From: Flaveria trinervia
Taxonomy: Eukaryota; Streptophyta; Magnoliopsida; Asterales; Asteraceae
Length of the DNA stretch: 64,000 bases
NCBI GenBank assembly: GCA_025506515.1
Contig: CM046443.1
Coordinates: forward strand, 90,558,201 to 90,622,200
Direction: 5' to 3'
Part shown: piece after piece, positions 44,401-55,714 of the stretch
Position numbering within the stretch: position 1 is the stretch's first letter
Layout: each line of letters opens with the position of its first letter
Program-made: the position numbers and the translations under genes
The notes under the pieces: generated by a model
What the model was told of the DNA's origin: nothing
The model's database searches: none
Seen by the model: the letters and a program-made list of their open reading frames with translations, nothing else

Positions 44401-47400
44401 AGGAACTAAGGATAAATGAAAGCATGACAAAATAAAGCAGCAAAGATATCATGAAACAAGTAACAAACCAAGTCAACTAGTGTTGTCATAACTTATCTTG
44501 AAATATAAATGAAAATGTACAACTTACGGAATAAAAACAATCAACTCAGGATCACCCTCATTGCTTTCCAAGAAACCCTATAACCATAAAAAAATATCAT
44601 TAATCACATTTAGATAGAAAAGCTAGAAAATGTCACTGGTAAGAATCACAGAGTAGTAAGTCAGAAAACACAATATAAGAACCTAGAGTTTGCAAAGCAT
44701 CTCCACCGCCACCAACAACATAAAGAGGCTTTGGTAAAAATTATAGAAGCCCAATTCCATGGGTTACATATGGAAGTGGGAAAAAGGAGCACACACTCAC
44801 GAGTCACAAAAGCATAAGTAAAAGAAGAGAGGGGAGAAAGACAAACAAGCAAGCCCCTCTATCATGGACATTATGCTTTACCCCTGGTGGTGAAGAGAGG
44901 AAAGTTTATGGTACTCTTTCCTCTGGTAGTGTGTTAACTATATATAACACTTATTAAGTTGCACTTGTTTATGACCTATAGGCCCGATATAGGTTTATTA
45001 GGGTTTCTCACTTATATATATTGAGGTTTTGATAGTCGCTTTAATGGTTTTCAAAGAGCCGAGGCGATAACAACCAAAGTCATTCCACATCGCGGAGAAA
45101 AAACAACCCAACTCCCATCGCTTGGCAAAGGGGAATAACTTTCATTCGTTAACTTAAAAAAGAAAAAAAAATGCGAGGTTGTCTTAAAAAAATTCAATGT
45201 TCTAATATAAATGTTTGAAAATAGAGTCGCATTTAAATTGAATATTTTTTTGTGTCGTAACCGTAGCGAGTGCAATTACCATTGTGCTACCGTGACAGAC
45301 CAACTAATTCCGAGCAAAAAAAACTGTTGCCGATATTGTTATTGTCAATACCAGTTTTGGTATTCGCTTTTATGGTTTTCGACGAGCCGAGGCGATTACG
45401 ACTAAACTCACACCGCATGGTGCATGGAGAAAACGACCAAGATCCACCACGTAGCGTGGCTATAATGGTATAGGCAGGTCGTGGGCCAAGAATGCCTGCA
45501 TATGCTTGTTGATTTGAGGGCCTGATGGGCTGCTGTGGGGCTGTTGGAAAGGGGCGGGGTGGAGCGGCCCATTGGGCTCATTGTTGTTGAGACCCAGGCC
45601 AATTTTGGGCAGCCTGTTGCAAAAGCATCAGCCAAGGGTGCCACATGGATTGCTGAGTGGGCCTAGGAGAAGGGCTCCATGGAATGGCTGGACGGCCGTG
45701 ACCGGATGGGTTGGGGCGTCCCCGCCCACGACCCCTGCCACGTTGACCACGTCCTCGAGTAGCAAAATCACTGCGGTTTTGGCTGTTGTCGGTGCGGTTT
45801 GGTGCAGCAGCAGTGGCATGAAGGGCACTAGGTTCATGAACCGACATGTTAGCTTTGCGGGTTTCTTCAAGAAGTAGTTTCGACCGGGCATCACTAATTG
45901 TAGGGAGAGGGTCGGATTGCTGAATCATAGTGCCAATCACATCATAGTCACGAGTAAGGCCGTTGACTGGTTGTAGGACCAGACGGTCATTGGTAACCGT
46001 GGACCCTACATTAGCTAGTTGATCAGCTAATGCTTTTAGAGCTTGGCAGTAGGATGAGATGTCGGGGAACTGTTCAAGGCGGGTGCTGTGAAATTTGGTT
46101 TCAAGATAAACAGTCCGTGAATGCTTGTTATCTTGATACAACTTAGCAAGGGCAGCCCATGCTTTCGCGGCTGTGGTATTTGGAATGACAATTGTGTTGA
46201 GTAAATCGTTTGAAACGGTTCCATAGATCCATTGTAACACGATTGAGTCGATCCGTTTCCACAGTGGGTCGGTGTCTTTGGCTTTAGCAGATTCTTCAGT
46301 GGACAGAAAGTGTTCAATCACTTCGAAGGCTTCACAGTGTATCTTGAAAAGCTCAGGCCATGTGCTGCTGTTGTTCGTTTCAAGTTTGACGGGAATGAAG
46401 TTGTTGATGTTCGTGACAGTAATTGCAGGGTGTAGGTTGGAGGAGGAAGAAGAGGGTGTATTTGTTGTGTTTGTCATGGCTGACAAAAGGTTGGAGATCA
46501 ACTGGAGATGGATTGATTAGAGGAAAGGTGACGGCAGGGAAGGGAAGAATTAGGGTAATCAGAGAGAAGGCTCTGATAACATTTAGGAGAATGAATTTCG
46601 TTGGCTCTTCTATTATTCTCCTCTCTATAGATATACAAACATAATGCCTATAAATTAGGCAATAACCAATCTCAATCAATTTACAATTTGACAGCTAGCA
46701 AAACATTATATACTATCCATTAAATTGAATGGCTTATTTCTTGGTGCATCCATCGGTCCAAAAACACCACTTGGAAAATTATGAATTGTTGGCACATCAT
46801 CGACTTGAGGTCAAGTCATTTCTTCGGGCGGGAAGTATTGATAAGTATCCAATGGGTCAAATAAACCCAACTGGATAGTGAAGACCTGTTGACCTGATAT
46901 AATACGACCCAGTTATGTAGCTCCCAAATAAGGTGGAAGTTAAAGTAGTGGGGGACAGAATGTTAGTAGCTAGTAACTCCTCAATTTACGTTTAAGTATT
47001 CCATATTATGTTCTAATTTAGGGGTCTTGTTGTTAGTATTTTGATTTGAGGTTATCACCTTGTTCTTGGAGATCATACCCTTCTCGAATTGGGTACTCTA
47101 TTTGTACTTTTATTTGAAGTTAATCAAGCCGACTTTTGGGTTCTATCAATTCAGTTTTATATATAAATACACGAATTGGGTACTCTATCTGTACTTTTTT
47201 TGAAGTTCGCCGAAAAGCTACCAGAATCTCGTTGAAACCCTACCGGAATTTTGCCAGAATCATATATTTTTGGCCGATTAAGACCGCCTAGGTCCACTTT
47301 TGACCTTCGTTGACCGCCTAGCGATTAGATTAACAAAAAATTACAAGGTGACTTGCCAATTTCCGATTGATCAGCGATTAGTCCCGAATTTTGCAACACT

Positions 47401-48659
47401 GCTTGAGATGTTTGTTAATAGCAAAATCATATCCCACGCTAGCCTTCGAGACATTCTAGTGTCTACAACTTGATTTATGTGTAGTTTCACTTAATCCCAT
47501 TTTTACAAGACAAATTTAACAACAAAAGTTTGGATACACAGTTCAAAATGAAATGAATAATCTAAATGATTGTACTTGGAATTACTCGCAAATTCAAGAC
47601 TACACTATACCATTTTTGCTATAGGCTTCACCACATAATTGTTTCTCCATACTGATTCATTAACTTTGATCATTTCTATTGGCAGGGGCGAAACTAGCAT
47701 TTACATGAAGATTAAGTAAATTGCTCTTCTCATTGCAGTAGCATTAAGTGGTTCAACAAGGCGCTTGAGTTAATATTTTTGCAGTAGCATTGAATAGAAC
47801 AATCAAGTTCTTGGTGCTAAATTAATATTTTTCAAAAGGTGTCAGATTGTAATGGATCGCCTTCATAAGATAAAAAATGCGTAGGGAACTACAAAATGTA
47901 ATATTTCTTTAATTTCTTTTGGTATAGTATTTTCGTTAACATTTCAATCTAAACTAATTATGTATATTTTGACCCAACCCGGTCCAATTGGACGACCCAG
48001 AAAATTTTGTGTTGTCTCGTTACATATCTAATCATCAAATAATAGTGACCCCTAGAAAATAATTTCTGGTTTCGCCACTGTCTATTGGCATTGATAAACA
48101 TCTTAAAGAACAATGTTCAAAGGACAATTACCTCTGAAGAATTCAGTCGCTGCTCCCAAGCTTTAAAAACCGACTTCACACTCCCAGGCACAGCCTCATT
48201 CAGTGCAGAAACCTTCGGAAAGCAACCAAAACAAAAGAATTAACTTTTCTAAATTCACAAAAAGTATCCACTATGACCTAGGGTTCCCACTTATATAGCA
48301 GAACTACCAAAAAACCCTATCAGCTGCTCACAAACATGCATCATCACTACTTCTAATCGTTTTCATTTTAGTTTTATCTTGCAGCATTTTCATATTCGTT
48401 ATAGTTTCCTCGGAATATATTCGCCATAGAAAATCTGACGCTTTGAAATGAAGCTCAATCCAAACAATCAGTAACACCAAACTTATTAATAGATGAAACG
48501 TTGAACAATTACTCCAGAATCATGAAATCATCCGCAATTAGATACCGAATTAAACTTTAAAGAGAAAAGAGGGACCTTGGGAATGTCTATGTGTTTGTAA
48601 AGAGACCAATCGGATGAACAGTCGTGATCTTCGCAGCTGTGATCATGCAAGCACGCCAT
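41464..48659 (-). CDS. PITHD1: PITH domain-containing protein (PITHD1 family), eight exons
   Basis: Exons: 48576-48659, 48132-48212, 44528-44577, 43783-43860, 42012-42069, 41883-41932, 41636-41744, 41464-41529 (with stop). All junctions are GT-AG and the phases fit, giving 191 codons. The ATG at 48659 starts MACLHDHSCEDHDCSSDWSL. Later blocks include VSALNEAVPGSVKSVFKAWE, LESNEGDPELIVFIPFTSDV, SIVGGADGTSPNKMRAFINR, YSRFQGVGNLTLHFPDNYGG and IQYIGLKGEAT. The PITH domain (about residues 20-185) is known from the C-terminus of proteasome-interacting thioredoxin; PITHD1 is a small stand-alone member whose plant role I do not know. It ends NPSDHK with TAA at 41464-41466. Because AAGTAAGT there is also a perfect splice donor, a ninth exon of a few codons is possible. 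The gene looks intact, in contrast to its surroundings. Intron 2 (44578-48131) carries transposon fragments. Confidence 0.93.
42844..42897. repeat. 27-bp tandem duplication in an intron
   Basis: Two exact units starting TGTTAATTTGAGTATTCAAC lie side by side in the intron between exons 4 and 5 of the PITH gene. Confidence 0.95.
43153..43595. repeat. 222-bp tandem duplication in the same intron
   Basis: Units 43153-43374 and 43375-43595 both start ACCATATAATTGAAAATACA and end CCAGTAACTTCT. They differ at about ten positions. The gene's coding exons are untouched. Confidence 0.95.
45030..45470. repeat. Diverged direct repeat pair in intron 2
   Basis: TGGTTTTCAAAGAGCCGAGG (about 45043) and TGGTTTTCGACGAGCCGAGG (about 45374) begin two collinear segments of some 85 bp. 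Both continue with CGAT(A/T)AC and GGAGAAAA(C/A). They are about 330 bp apart. The second abuts the truncated end of the copia gag. Family unknown. Confidence 0.65.
45578..46477 (-). CDS. Copia gag, intact reading frame, pol absent
   Basis: The preferred start is MTNTTNTPSSS at 46477; an upstream in-frame ATG exists at 46501. The 299-residue product has the copia gag (UBN2-type) blocks AITVTNINNFIPVKLE, LQWIYGTVSNDLLNTI, KLYQDNKHSRTVYLETKF and SSYCQALKALADQLANVG, then an RG-rich basic tail (RGRGQRGRGRGRGRP). No zinc knuckle is present in the part that remains. It matches the decayed gag at 1752-2850 and so belongs to the same short-LTR family. Gag-like coding stops near 45480, where unrelated repeat DNA begins, so protease, integrase and RT are missing. 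It lies in intron 2 of the PITH gene and on the same strand as that gene. It could be a truncated insertion; domestication is not shown. Confidence 0.85.
   Translation of the reverse strand: MTNTTNTPSSSSSNLHPAITVTNINNFIPVKLETNNSSTWPELFKIHCEAFEVIEHFLSTEESAKAKDTDPLWKRIDSIVLQWIYGTVSNDLLNTIVIPNTTAAKAWAALAKLYQDNKHSRTVYLETKFHSTRLEQFPDISSYCQALKALADQLANVGSTVTNDRLVLQPVNGLTRDYDVIGTMIQQSDPLPTISDARSKLLLEETRKANMSVHEPSALHATAAAPNRTDNSQNRSDFATRGRGQRGRGRGRGRPNPSGHGRPAIPWSPSPRPTQQSMWHPWLMLLQQAAQNWPGSQQQ
46583..46705 (-). repeat. 5' LTR of the intronic copia fragment, approximate ends
   Basis: On the minus strand TGTTTTGCTAGCTGTC leads to GATTGAGATTGG, GTATATCTATAGAG and GGAGAATAATAGAAG. This resembles the 157-bp LTR at 1459-1615 in layout and words. 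TGTTATCAGAGCC, a primer-binding site with one change, follows at about 46565-46577. Confidence 0.65.
46725..47149 (+). mobile_element. Gypsy pol tail and LTR fragment
   Basis: 46725-46846 contains TGGCACATCATCGACTTGAG and TTTCTTCGGGCGGGAAG. This looks like the end of a gypsy pol followed by a polypurine tract. A TG...CA block (TGATAAGTATCC to TTCTATCA, about 46848-47149) then reads as an LTR. No partner LTR is visible and the superfamily is inferred from the layout. It lies in intron 2, opposite in strand to the gene. Confidence 0.45.
47085..47206. repeat. Local duplication around GAATTGGGTACTCTAT
   Basis: GAATTGGGTACTCTATTTGT at 47087 recurs as GAATTGGGTACTCTATCTGT at 47173, both followed by ACTTTT and TTTGAAGTT. 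One copy is in the LTR-like fragment and the other inside the MITE fragment. Confidence 0.8.
47151..47400. mobile_element. MITE fragment, second copy of the 36539-36957 family
   Basis: TAGTTTTATATATAAATACAC, GAAACCCTACCGGAA, GATTAAGACCGCCTAGGTCC and TTTTGCAACACT occur in the same order as in 36539-36957 (with a few changes). The left terminal repeat is missing. Confidence 0.72.
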
Positions 48660-48789
48660 GGATTTCGCTTGATTTATCGGAAGATGATCAGGATCTCGAT
48701 GGCGATGGGCTCTATAAACCTTCGATTCTCCACGAATTCTTTGGAGACACGAAACGAATTTGGAGTTTGAGGGGTAAAAGGTACACGTA

Positions 48790-49705
48790 TGATATGTAAT
48801 AGATAGTTGAGGAGGCTAATTGTAGGATGTCATAGTAGAAGGGGAAATGTTGTAACAAACGAACTCGTTAGTCGTGACTAGACGTAGTGATGCCTCTAAA
48901 GGGTTTTAAAGGTGTTGATATGAACACGATCAAAACATTCAAGTCACTACGTGTTAGTTAAAAGGGAGTTTCAAACTTATTTTTGGCCAAAATTTTAACA
49001 GGCGTTAAAAGAGATAATTTAATTCATTTTTTTCACTTTTAACTAAAAATGTTTTAAACCCACTACACTTACCGAGTACAAGCAAACTACAAAGTTTGAG
49101 TATGATTCTTTCTTCGCTAACATTTATTTTTAATTTTCTATTAGTTTTCTTTTGTTATTAGTTTTTAAAAAAAAAAGCATAAACTCTATAATACAAACAA
49201 GAGAACGATAAAAAAGTATGTGAATAACTAAGAGATCAACTAAATCATATACCGAATTTAACATATTGCTACCAGCGTATGTTAAAAAGGTCTTCCTCTC
49301 TAAATAATTAAGACTTATAAGTCCCATGGTAAACATATATATAAATTTGAAAGTAGGAATAGATGGTGCATGAGTTATTTAATATTAAAAAGATCATAAA
49401 TATTAAGTTTTTTCAAATAAAATACAAATTAATAAGATAAATGTAGTAAAATTTACTTTATTGAAGCCAAAATCAAAACCGCTTGGTTTGGAGATGATGA
49501 CCATGGTGATTTAAAAGATGGATTGTGATTTAGATCTTTGTTGATATGAATTTAATGTTGATTTTCCTCTTTTAGAGTTGTAATCTAGCTGTAATAACTA
49601 AAAAACACTCTTGTTAGAGCCCAATGCTTTAAGCCTCACGAACACTCTACTGTTTAAGTCAATCAGTACCACGTTATATACCATCATATTTTTATATACA
49701 GGATA
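48790..49705. other. Upstream flank of the PITH gene
   Basis: AT-rich, no ORF. It includes the promoter side of the minus-strand gene. I could not assign a TATA box with confidence. Confidence 0.5.
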
Positions 49706-50649
49706 TTACAATCTTGGTTTTGGAAAGCACGCCTCAGGCGCTCTTAGGCGCAAAGCGACATCAGGCGCAACTTCAATCGCTTTTAGTAAAACAAGGCGAG
49801 AACTATATAGGAAGTGATGCTTTGTGTGTTTTTCGTTGAATCGCTAAAACGAAGAAACGATAGATTCTTGTACACCATGAGACCTATTGGGCCATAAACA
49901 TTTTTAAAAGCAAAATGGGCTAGTCAATTGCTTTTGCTAAGGCCCAAAATCGAAAAACTAAAGCCCAATTGCTGTAGAAAAGATACAACGGTAAAAAACA
50001 TCAAGGTTTTACACTTTTACCCTAAATCAAAAAAATGGAACGTCATCTCTTCTCCCGCTCTCTAAATCACGACTGGCGACGTTATGTGTTCGGCGATAGA
50101 TTACAGGTGCGTTCGGTTGTGCAACCACCCTCCCCCTAGTATCTTTTCGATTATGTGTTCTTGTTTCGTCACTTGGTGCTCAATGAACCACAGTGGCCAC
50201 AACCTTACCATTTCAGGATTTTATGATCCACTTTTTTATCTTCTTTACTAGAATTATGATATGTTTGTTGTTAATTGTTACAATTTTAATTAGAGTTAAT
50301 TTTTTAATTACTAAGTTATAATTTGTCAATTTCATAACAGAAAGATATTGCAATTTATGTTGGCTTTTCACTATGATCTATTCATTTTTTAAGTTTAGAA
50401 TTCTAATTTACATGTTGTGTGACTTTTCTTTCATTTACTATACTTTTGTTGAATTATTGTTAGATTATTAATTTATACTTTCATTTATTACAATCTAGGA
50501 TTGTTGGCCTTTTATGTTCAAACTTCATGTTTATGGTCAATTGTTCATTCTTTTTTCATTTGCTTTCAACTTCTTGTCTATTTAACTAGTTTAGTTAATT
50601 AGTTTATTTTGATATTAAATGTGTTAAGTTTTTTTTTAATTCTAGTTAA

Positions 50650-51290
50650 ATGGACGCCGATGGAGATGAAGCGGTGTCGATACTTCAAATGCAACTTATA
50701 TCAGTGACCCCGAGTAGAAAATATGAAACAGTTGATCACACAAACAAAAAGCGATGGACGTGCAACTTTTGTGGAAAACTAACAACTGGGGGTATACCGG
50801 TTAAAGCAATACTTAATAGGTGGATTTAGAAATGTGCTTGGATGTGTCAAGTGTCTCGAACATGTGCATGAACAGATGATATATTTTATGTTAAAAAAGC
50901 CAAAAATAAACAAGCAATGGACCCTACAGCTGATGATTTTGATTTGGGCGATGAAGAGGAGGCGGAGTGTGTGGTAGCGAAGGTTAAAAGAGTAGGTGGT
51001 TCGAGTCAAGCATATTCATCTATAAAGCCAAGACAAAAATGACCTATCGATATTTTTCGCTTCTAAACTTGAAGATATACTTAATGGTAGAAAAGAAGGA
51101 AGACATCAAACAATCAATGAAGTTTGTAAAAAAGAATTAAGAGGCAAGGCTTGTAGGGAGATAGGTAGGTGGATTCTATGACACGTGCATTCTTTTCCAT
51201 GTCGCCACTTATGATGGCTTCAACATTATGTTAGAAGCGATTACCCAAATTGGTTCGGGATTCCAAGCATCATCTATGCATGAATTGAGG
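50650..51290 (+). pseudogene. hAT transposase, BED finger and N-terminal domain
   Basis: From the ATG at 50650 the frame reads MDADGDEAVSILQMQLIS, then the zinc-finger core KKRWTCNFCGKLTTGGIP, and stops at about 50827. Neighbouring frames continue the family pattern: RNVLGCVKCLEHVHEQM, FASKLEDILNGRKEG, TINEVCKKELRGKACREI, then FNIMLEAITQIGSGFQ and SMHELRT up to the solo LTR. The BED finger would bind the element ends. Several stops and shifts make it non-functional. Confidence 0.88.
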
Positions 51291-51295
51291 ACGTT

Positions 51296-54153
51296 TGTCA
51301 CACCCCTAAACCACAGCGGTTTCATGCGGGGTGCGAACATCATGATTTCATAGTCACTGATCGACCACTACATGGTTTTGTAAAACATACATCTCAAATA
51401 AGTTTAAAATACATCATTGTTCAGAGTTAAATTTGCGGAAGCAATAGTAATAAGGTAAATTGTTTCAAAACATGACAATTATGAAAATGAATGTCCCAAA
51501 CAACATGAATGACCCTAAACATGAGATGTTCCATGCTAGCTTAACTTGGTGCATCTATCAATTACCTGAGAAAACATGCATGAAAAATGTCAACATAAAG
51601 TTGGTGAGTTCACAGGTTTGAAAGTATTAGTAAACAGTGTAATGGACCACAAGTCTTTCCATGATTTGATTGTTGATCATATAATACTACAATATTATAT
51701 AAGCACCGCAACCGAAGTTAGACTGTAACTGTAACAAATTGCCCCTACCCATGCCTACCCTAAGCATGAGTGTGAACAGGCTAATAATGCACCCGTTTAG
51801 ACCTCCAGTCAAGATTAGGGTAATTAATCCGGGTGGGGGTAGTCAAACCCAATAGTACTATCCATGATTACCTCGCTTTGGGAAATAAACTAACGGTCCG
51901 ATAACAGGGGACTTTATACGGTAAGTAAACAACTTATATAACATGTGAAATCATTAACAAGTAAATGTGTCCTGGAAAATAGTAATTTGCATGTAATCTC
52001 CCCCAAAAGGGAAATAAGTAAAATGGGGCCGTGAAACTCACCTGTAATGCACGCGTGAATTCTAGCAATAGTCTGTATGTATGATTGGTCTAGGAATCTC
52101 CTAAACAAATTCACAATATATTCATGAGGTCATGATTACTAACCCCAGATGGTCATGCATAACTCATCCACAAAATTAGTTTTGAAAATGTCACTTGACT
52201 AATTAGACACGTCGAGTCTTAAATGTTTTATTTAGATTCTTGTCTTCATATCTATCTTCCTAAAAGTACATAATGTATTAAATGTGTTTTATATTAAGTA
52301 TAATGGTATTATACTTTCCATGTGTATGGGTTTCCCTTTTTTATCAAATATCTTCAAAAGTTTACTTTATATAAATATGGGCATTTGACAGAATCAAATG
52401 GATTTTTGGGTTTGGTTGTCATCCTCTTTTCATGATAAAAAGAATTTTTATAAAATCTGATATTTTTACCATATTTATATCTATGTCTTAGGATTCCAAA
52501 AAGGTATATCTTGCAATATTTAGCTAGGTTTAAGTCCCTCGAAATGGGTCATGAAGCAACAGATGTCAGTGCAGCATTTTTCTGTACATGTCCAGGGATT
52601 TCACCTTTTTGAGGGGTCAAACCTTACATTCACAAATAGAGACTATAGTACTTTTAAACCTAACACTTTAAGCTAAGTTATCACAGAAGGAAAATCTCTA
52701 TTTGGTTACTTTAAGCATAACTTATGCCTCAATCTTTCAGCCCTATCTATTCTGCCAAAAATTCAGGTTCAACACCTTAATCATGTTTGCACGTTTTGGA
52801 TAGATTATAGTCATCTAAAAATTTCAAGGTTGGATGGGTTATAAACTAGACATCCTAAGGTTAATGTTAGGCTCAAGAAACTGTTCATTTAACCATGTTT
52901 AGGTCGAGTTATGGTGTCGAAAACATAGAACATGAATCTGCCAGAAAATGTCTTACATGTTTTGTTACTTTTTAAACTTTGCTAGAGCACTTTTGGATGA
53001 GTTAGTGAATATGAACACATCATGATGGTGTATCGAAGATTAGAAACAAAGTGCTAACCTTAAACAAGCAAGGAGAAAGAGATGGTAGTCTTGAAATGCA
53101 AGAAAAAGAAGATTTGATCCTTTGAACTAAGAACCAAACAAGAAATAGGTGGGGAAGATGTTGTAGGATGCTTGAAAGCTTCAAAAATCACTTGATATTC
53201 AACCAAAGGCACTTGAGTCACCCAGATTTGAAGGAAATAAGTTGAAAATCAAATGGAGTGGTGGTAGGAGTGTCTTGGCCGAATTTTAGAGAGGGAGAAA
53301 GAGAGAAGATGAGTGTGATGTGTTGGTGTAGTTGAAGTGAAGGGTGCATGTCTTTTATAACACTCAATCCTCTTTAAGTGTAAAGTTCTTGGAGCATGGG
53401 CTCCTATTCACGGTCAAAGGATGGAGAAATGGTGTTCCAAGAGTGGTAAGGTAGACATGTTGCTTTAACACATCAAAAGAGAGGCTTCATGAATATGACA
53501 AGTTGTGTTTTGTCAAATCTTGTAAGTTTTGTGAGTTTTATTGGGAAGGAGGTGGAAGAGTAATGTGGTGGTGGCTTGGATGACCACATGCATGGGAAAG
53601 GGGGATTTTGGTTTTCATATTTTGTGTAGTATTGGGTATTTAGGTGGTATTTGTTGCACCATAAGTACTTTTACATATTTTTATATTTTTACTTTTTACT
53701 TTTTAAAATGCATTAGGATATTGTAACAACTTGCATTAGGATATATAAATATTGATGGTATGTTAATGATGCATCATGTAGTTAGTAGGTCCGTTAAAAG
53801 GATTCGTTCCGGGTAAAATATTAATTTACGTGATTAGGTTTATTTATAAATTTAAGATTTTCCGGTGTATTTAATTTGAATTAAAATACTTTGAAACAAT
53901 TTAAAGTATTTATTAGTACACATATATTAATTATCACCAATGTTCGTGTGTGCCGGTTGTATCGCATGTATAAATGGTAATTACGCCGAATCACCGATGC
54001 ATGAAATGTAATGCTTGAAATGTTGCAATATATGAAATTTTTCAATGCATGAAACGACTTCAATAATTGGAATTTAATTGAAAATCAAGTATTATAGATG
54101 TAATTATAACCAAGTCAAGGTCGGGTATTGACCTGAAATTGCCGGTTCTCACA
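51296..54153 (-). mobile_element. Solo LTR of a gypsy-type element (2858 bp)
   Basis: Read on the minus strand it begins TGTGAGAACCGGCAATTTCA and ends GGTTTAGGGGTGTGACA. These ends and the size resemble the 2.5-kb chromovirus LTRs at 6019 and 13877, though the body is a different family. The flanks ACGTT (51291-51295) and ATGTT (54154-54158) look like a target duplication with one change. No pol sequence lies inside. On both sides the hAT transposase reading continues (HELRT, then LLTNEVDDTKMEM). Confidence 0.85.
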
Positions 54154-54610
54154 ATGTTGTTACTTACAAATGAAGTGGATGACACCAAGATGGAGATGGA
54201 TGATCACAAAAAAGAATGGGCTATCAAAGGATGTTCTATTTATATCTTATGGTTGGTGTGATTCACTTTCAGAAAGATATTATAAACTTTTTGGTCAATT
54301 CTCCAAAGGCTCGGTGTTTTGAAGTCAATAGACGCATAAGTGATTACAAAGACGTCATGCATTAGTTAAAATGCTTGATGAAATATGATAGGAGAATGTG
54401 GTGCAAGTGGTGACAGATAATGCATCAAAATACAAGAAGGCGGGTAAGTAACTTATTAAGCATATGACAAAAATTAGTATGTTATACTAGTATGATATTA
54501 ATTTTCTAGTTGTTCTATATGTACATATTTGAAAGCTTCAAGACGTCACTTATATTGGACACCATGTGCTGCTCATTGTATTGATCTCATGTTCGTGAAT
54601 GTTTGAAAAA
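54154..54610 (+). pseudogene. hAT transposase, catalytic middle part
   Basis: Across frames it reads LLTNEVDDTKMEMDDHKKEW, then KGCSI and, after a one-base shift, SYGW where hAT proteins have SDGW, so the first catalytic aspartate appears lost. INFLVNSPK follows, then VVQVVTDNASKYKKAGK, with the second aspartate retained near 54417. The cysteine-histidine block RRHLYWTPCAAHCIDLM is at about 54545-54595. A (TA)n microsatellite and an insertion then interrupt it. Confidence 0.85.
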
Positions 54611-54625
54611 TGCGATGTTTGTGAA

Positions 54626-54628
<3 letters not shown>

Positions 54629-54674
<46 letters not shown>

Positions 54675-54799
54675 ATATATGTATATATATGCATACATAC
54701 ATATATATATACATACATACATATATATATAGATATAGATACATACATATATATATATACATACATACATGCATAATATATATATATATATATATATAT
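54629..54799. repeat. (TA)n / CATA microsatellite
   Basis: A pure (AT)n run of about 40 bp passes into interrupted TATA/CATACATA repeats. It marks the left edge of an insertion in the hAT transposase. Confidence 0.95.
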
Positions 54800-55345
54800 G
54801 GTAGGGTTATCTTAAGAACCATCTTTTTTTTAAACTCCAGAAAACAATCTAAGCCACTCATTTTTTATCACATGCAAATCATATGTCAATTCCCCTTTTT
54901 TTAAACGTTCATAACCTTTTTTCATGACATAAATTTTTCAAAAAAAAATCACCATAAAATTCAATATTTTTTATCTTTCCAACGCCTACCATATTGATAT
55001 ACTTTTTTTTTAAAAAGTCGTTCATCCGTTATTTATATATGTGTAAATCTGGTTATACACATGTGTAATACTGGATTTACACATGTGTAAATCCGGTATT
55101 ACACATGTGTAAAACACATTTTGTTAAAATGAGATTTTTTTTATTTTTTATAATAAAAATTTATATTTTTTTATGAAAGAGTAAAACTAGGGGAACATTT
55201 TTTTGATTTTATTTTTATTATTTTTATGTTATTTGCGATTTATAAATTTTTAAATAAAATTTGTTAATTACAATTTTGTCATTAAAAACTAGTGGTTGAG
55301 AGTGGTTCGTAGAGTTCTCACAAAAAAGTTAGTTCTCATAAATAC
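54800..55345. mobile_element. Non-coding insertion beside the (TA)n tract
   Basis: It starts GGTAGGGTTATCTTAAGAACC and ends TTAGTTCTCATA, where the transposase reading resumes with an ACCACGTTGGTC segment. It contains the palindromic TTACACATGTGTAA motif several times near 55050-55110. Class unknown; elements embedded in TA microsatellites are known in plants. Confidence 0.6.
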
Positions 55346-55658
55346 CACGTTGGTCTTGTGAACATGATAAGAAGCTTCACAAATCAAAGAAATTTACATA
55401 CACCCGTGGTGACTCGTTTCGCAACATCATTCATCATTTTAGCACAAATGCACAAACAAAAAAACAATTTGTGAAAGATGATTGTCTTTCATGATTGGAA
55501 AGATAGCGAGTGGGCAAACCAAACGGGTGGAAAGAAAGTAGCATGTATTTTTTTTTCAAGAAAGATTTTGGAAAAATATTGTATATGCTCTCAAGTTGAG
55601 TGGACCACTTGTTAAGGTTCTTAGAATTGTTGCAGAGATAAAAAGCCAGCCATGGGAT
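55346..55658 (+). pseudogene. hAT transposase, third part
   Basis: Frames read VNMIRSFTN, then TPVVTRFATSFIIL (the conserved TRFAT block), KDSEWANQTGGKKVA and FWKNIVYALKLSGPLVKVLR, ending IKSQPWDM at a (GT)n(TA)n tract. The pattern matches the middle of plant hAT transposases. Confidence 0.85.
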
Positions 55659-55659
55659 A

Positions 55660-55714
<55 letters not shown>

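Noticed and set aside
54550..54904. Open frames of tyrosine/isoleucine repeats on both strands
   Set aside because: They are translations of the (TA)n and CATA microsatellite and have no gene character.
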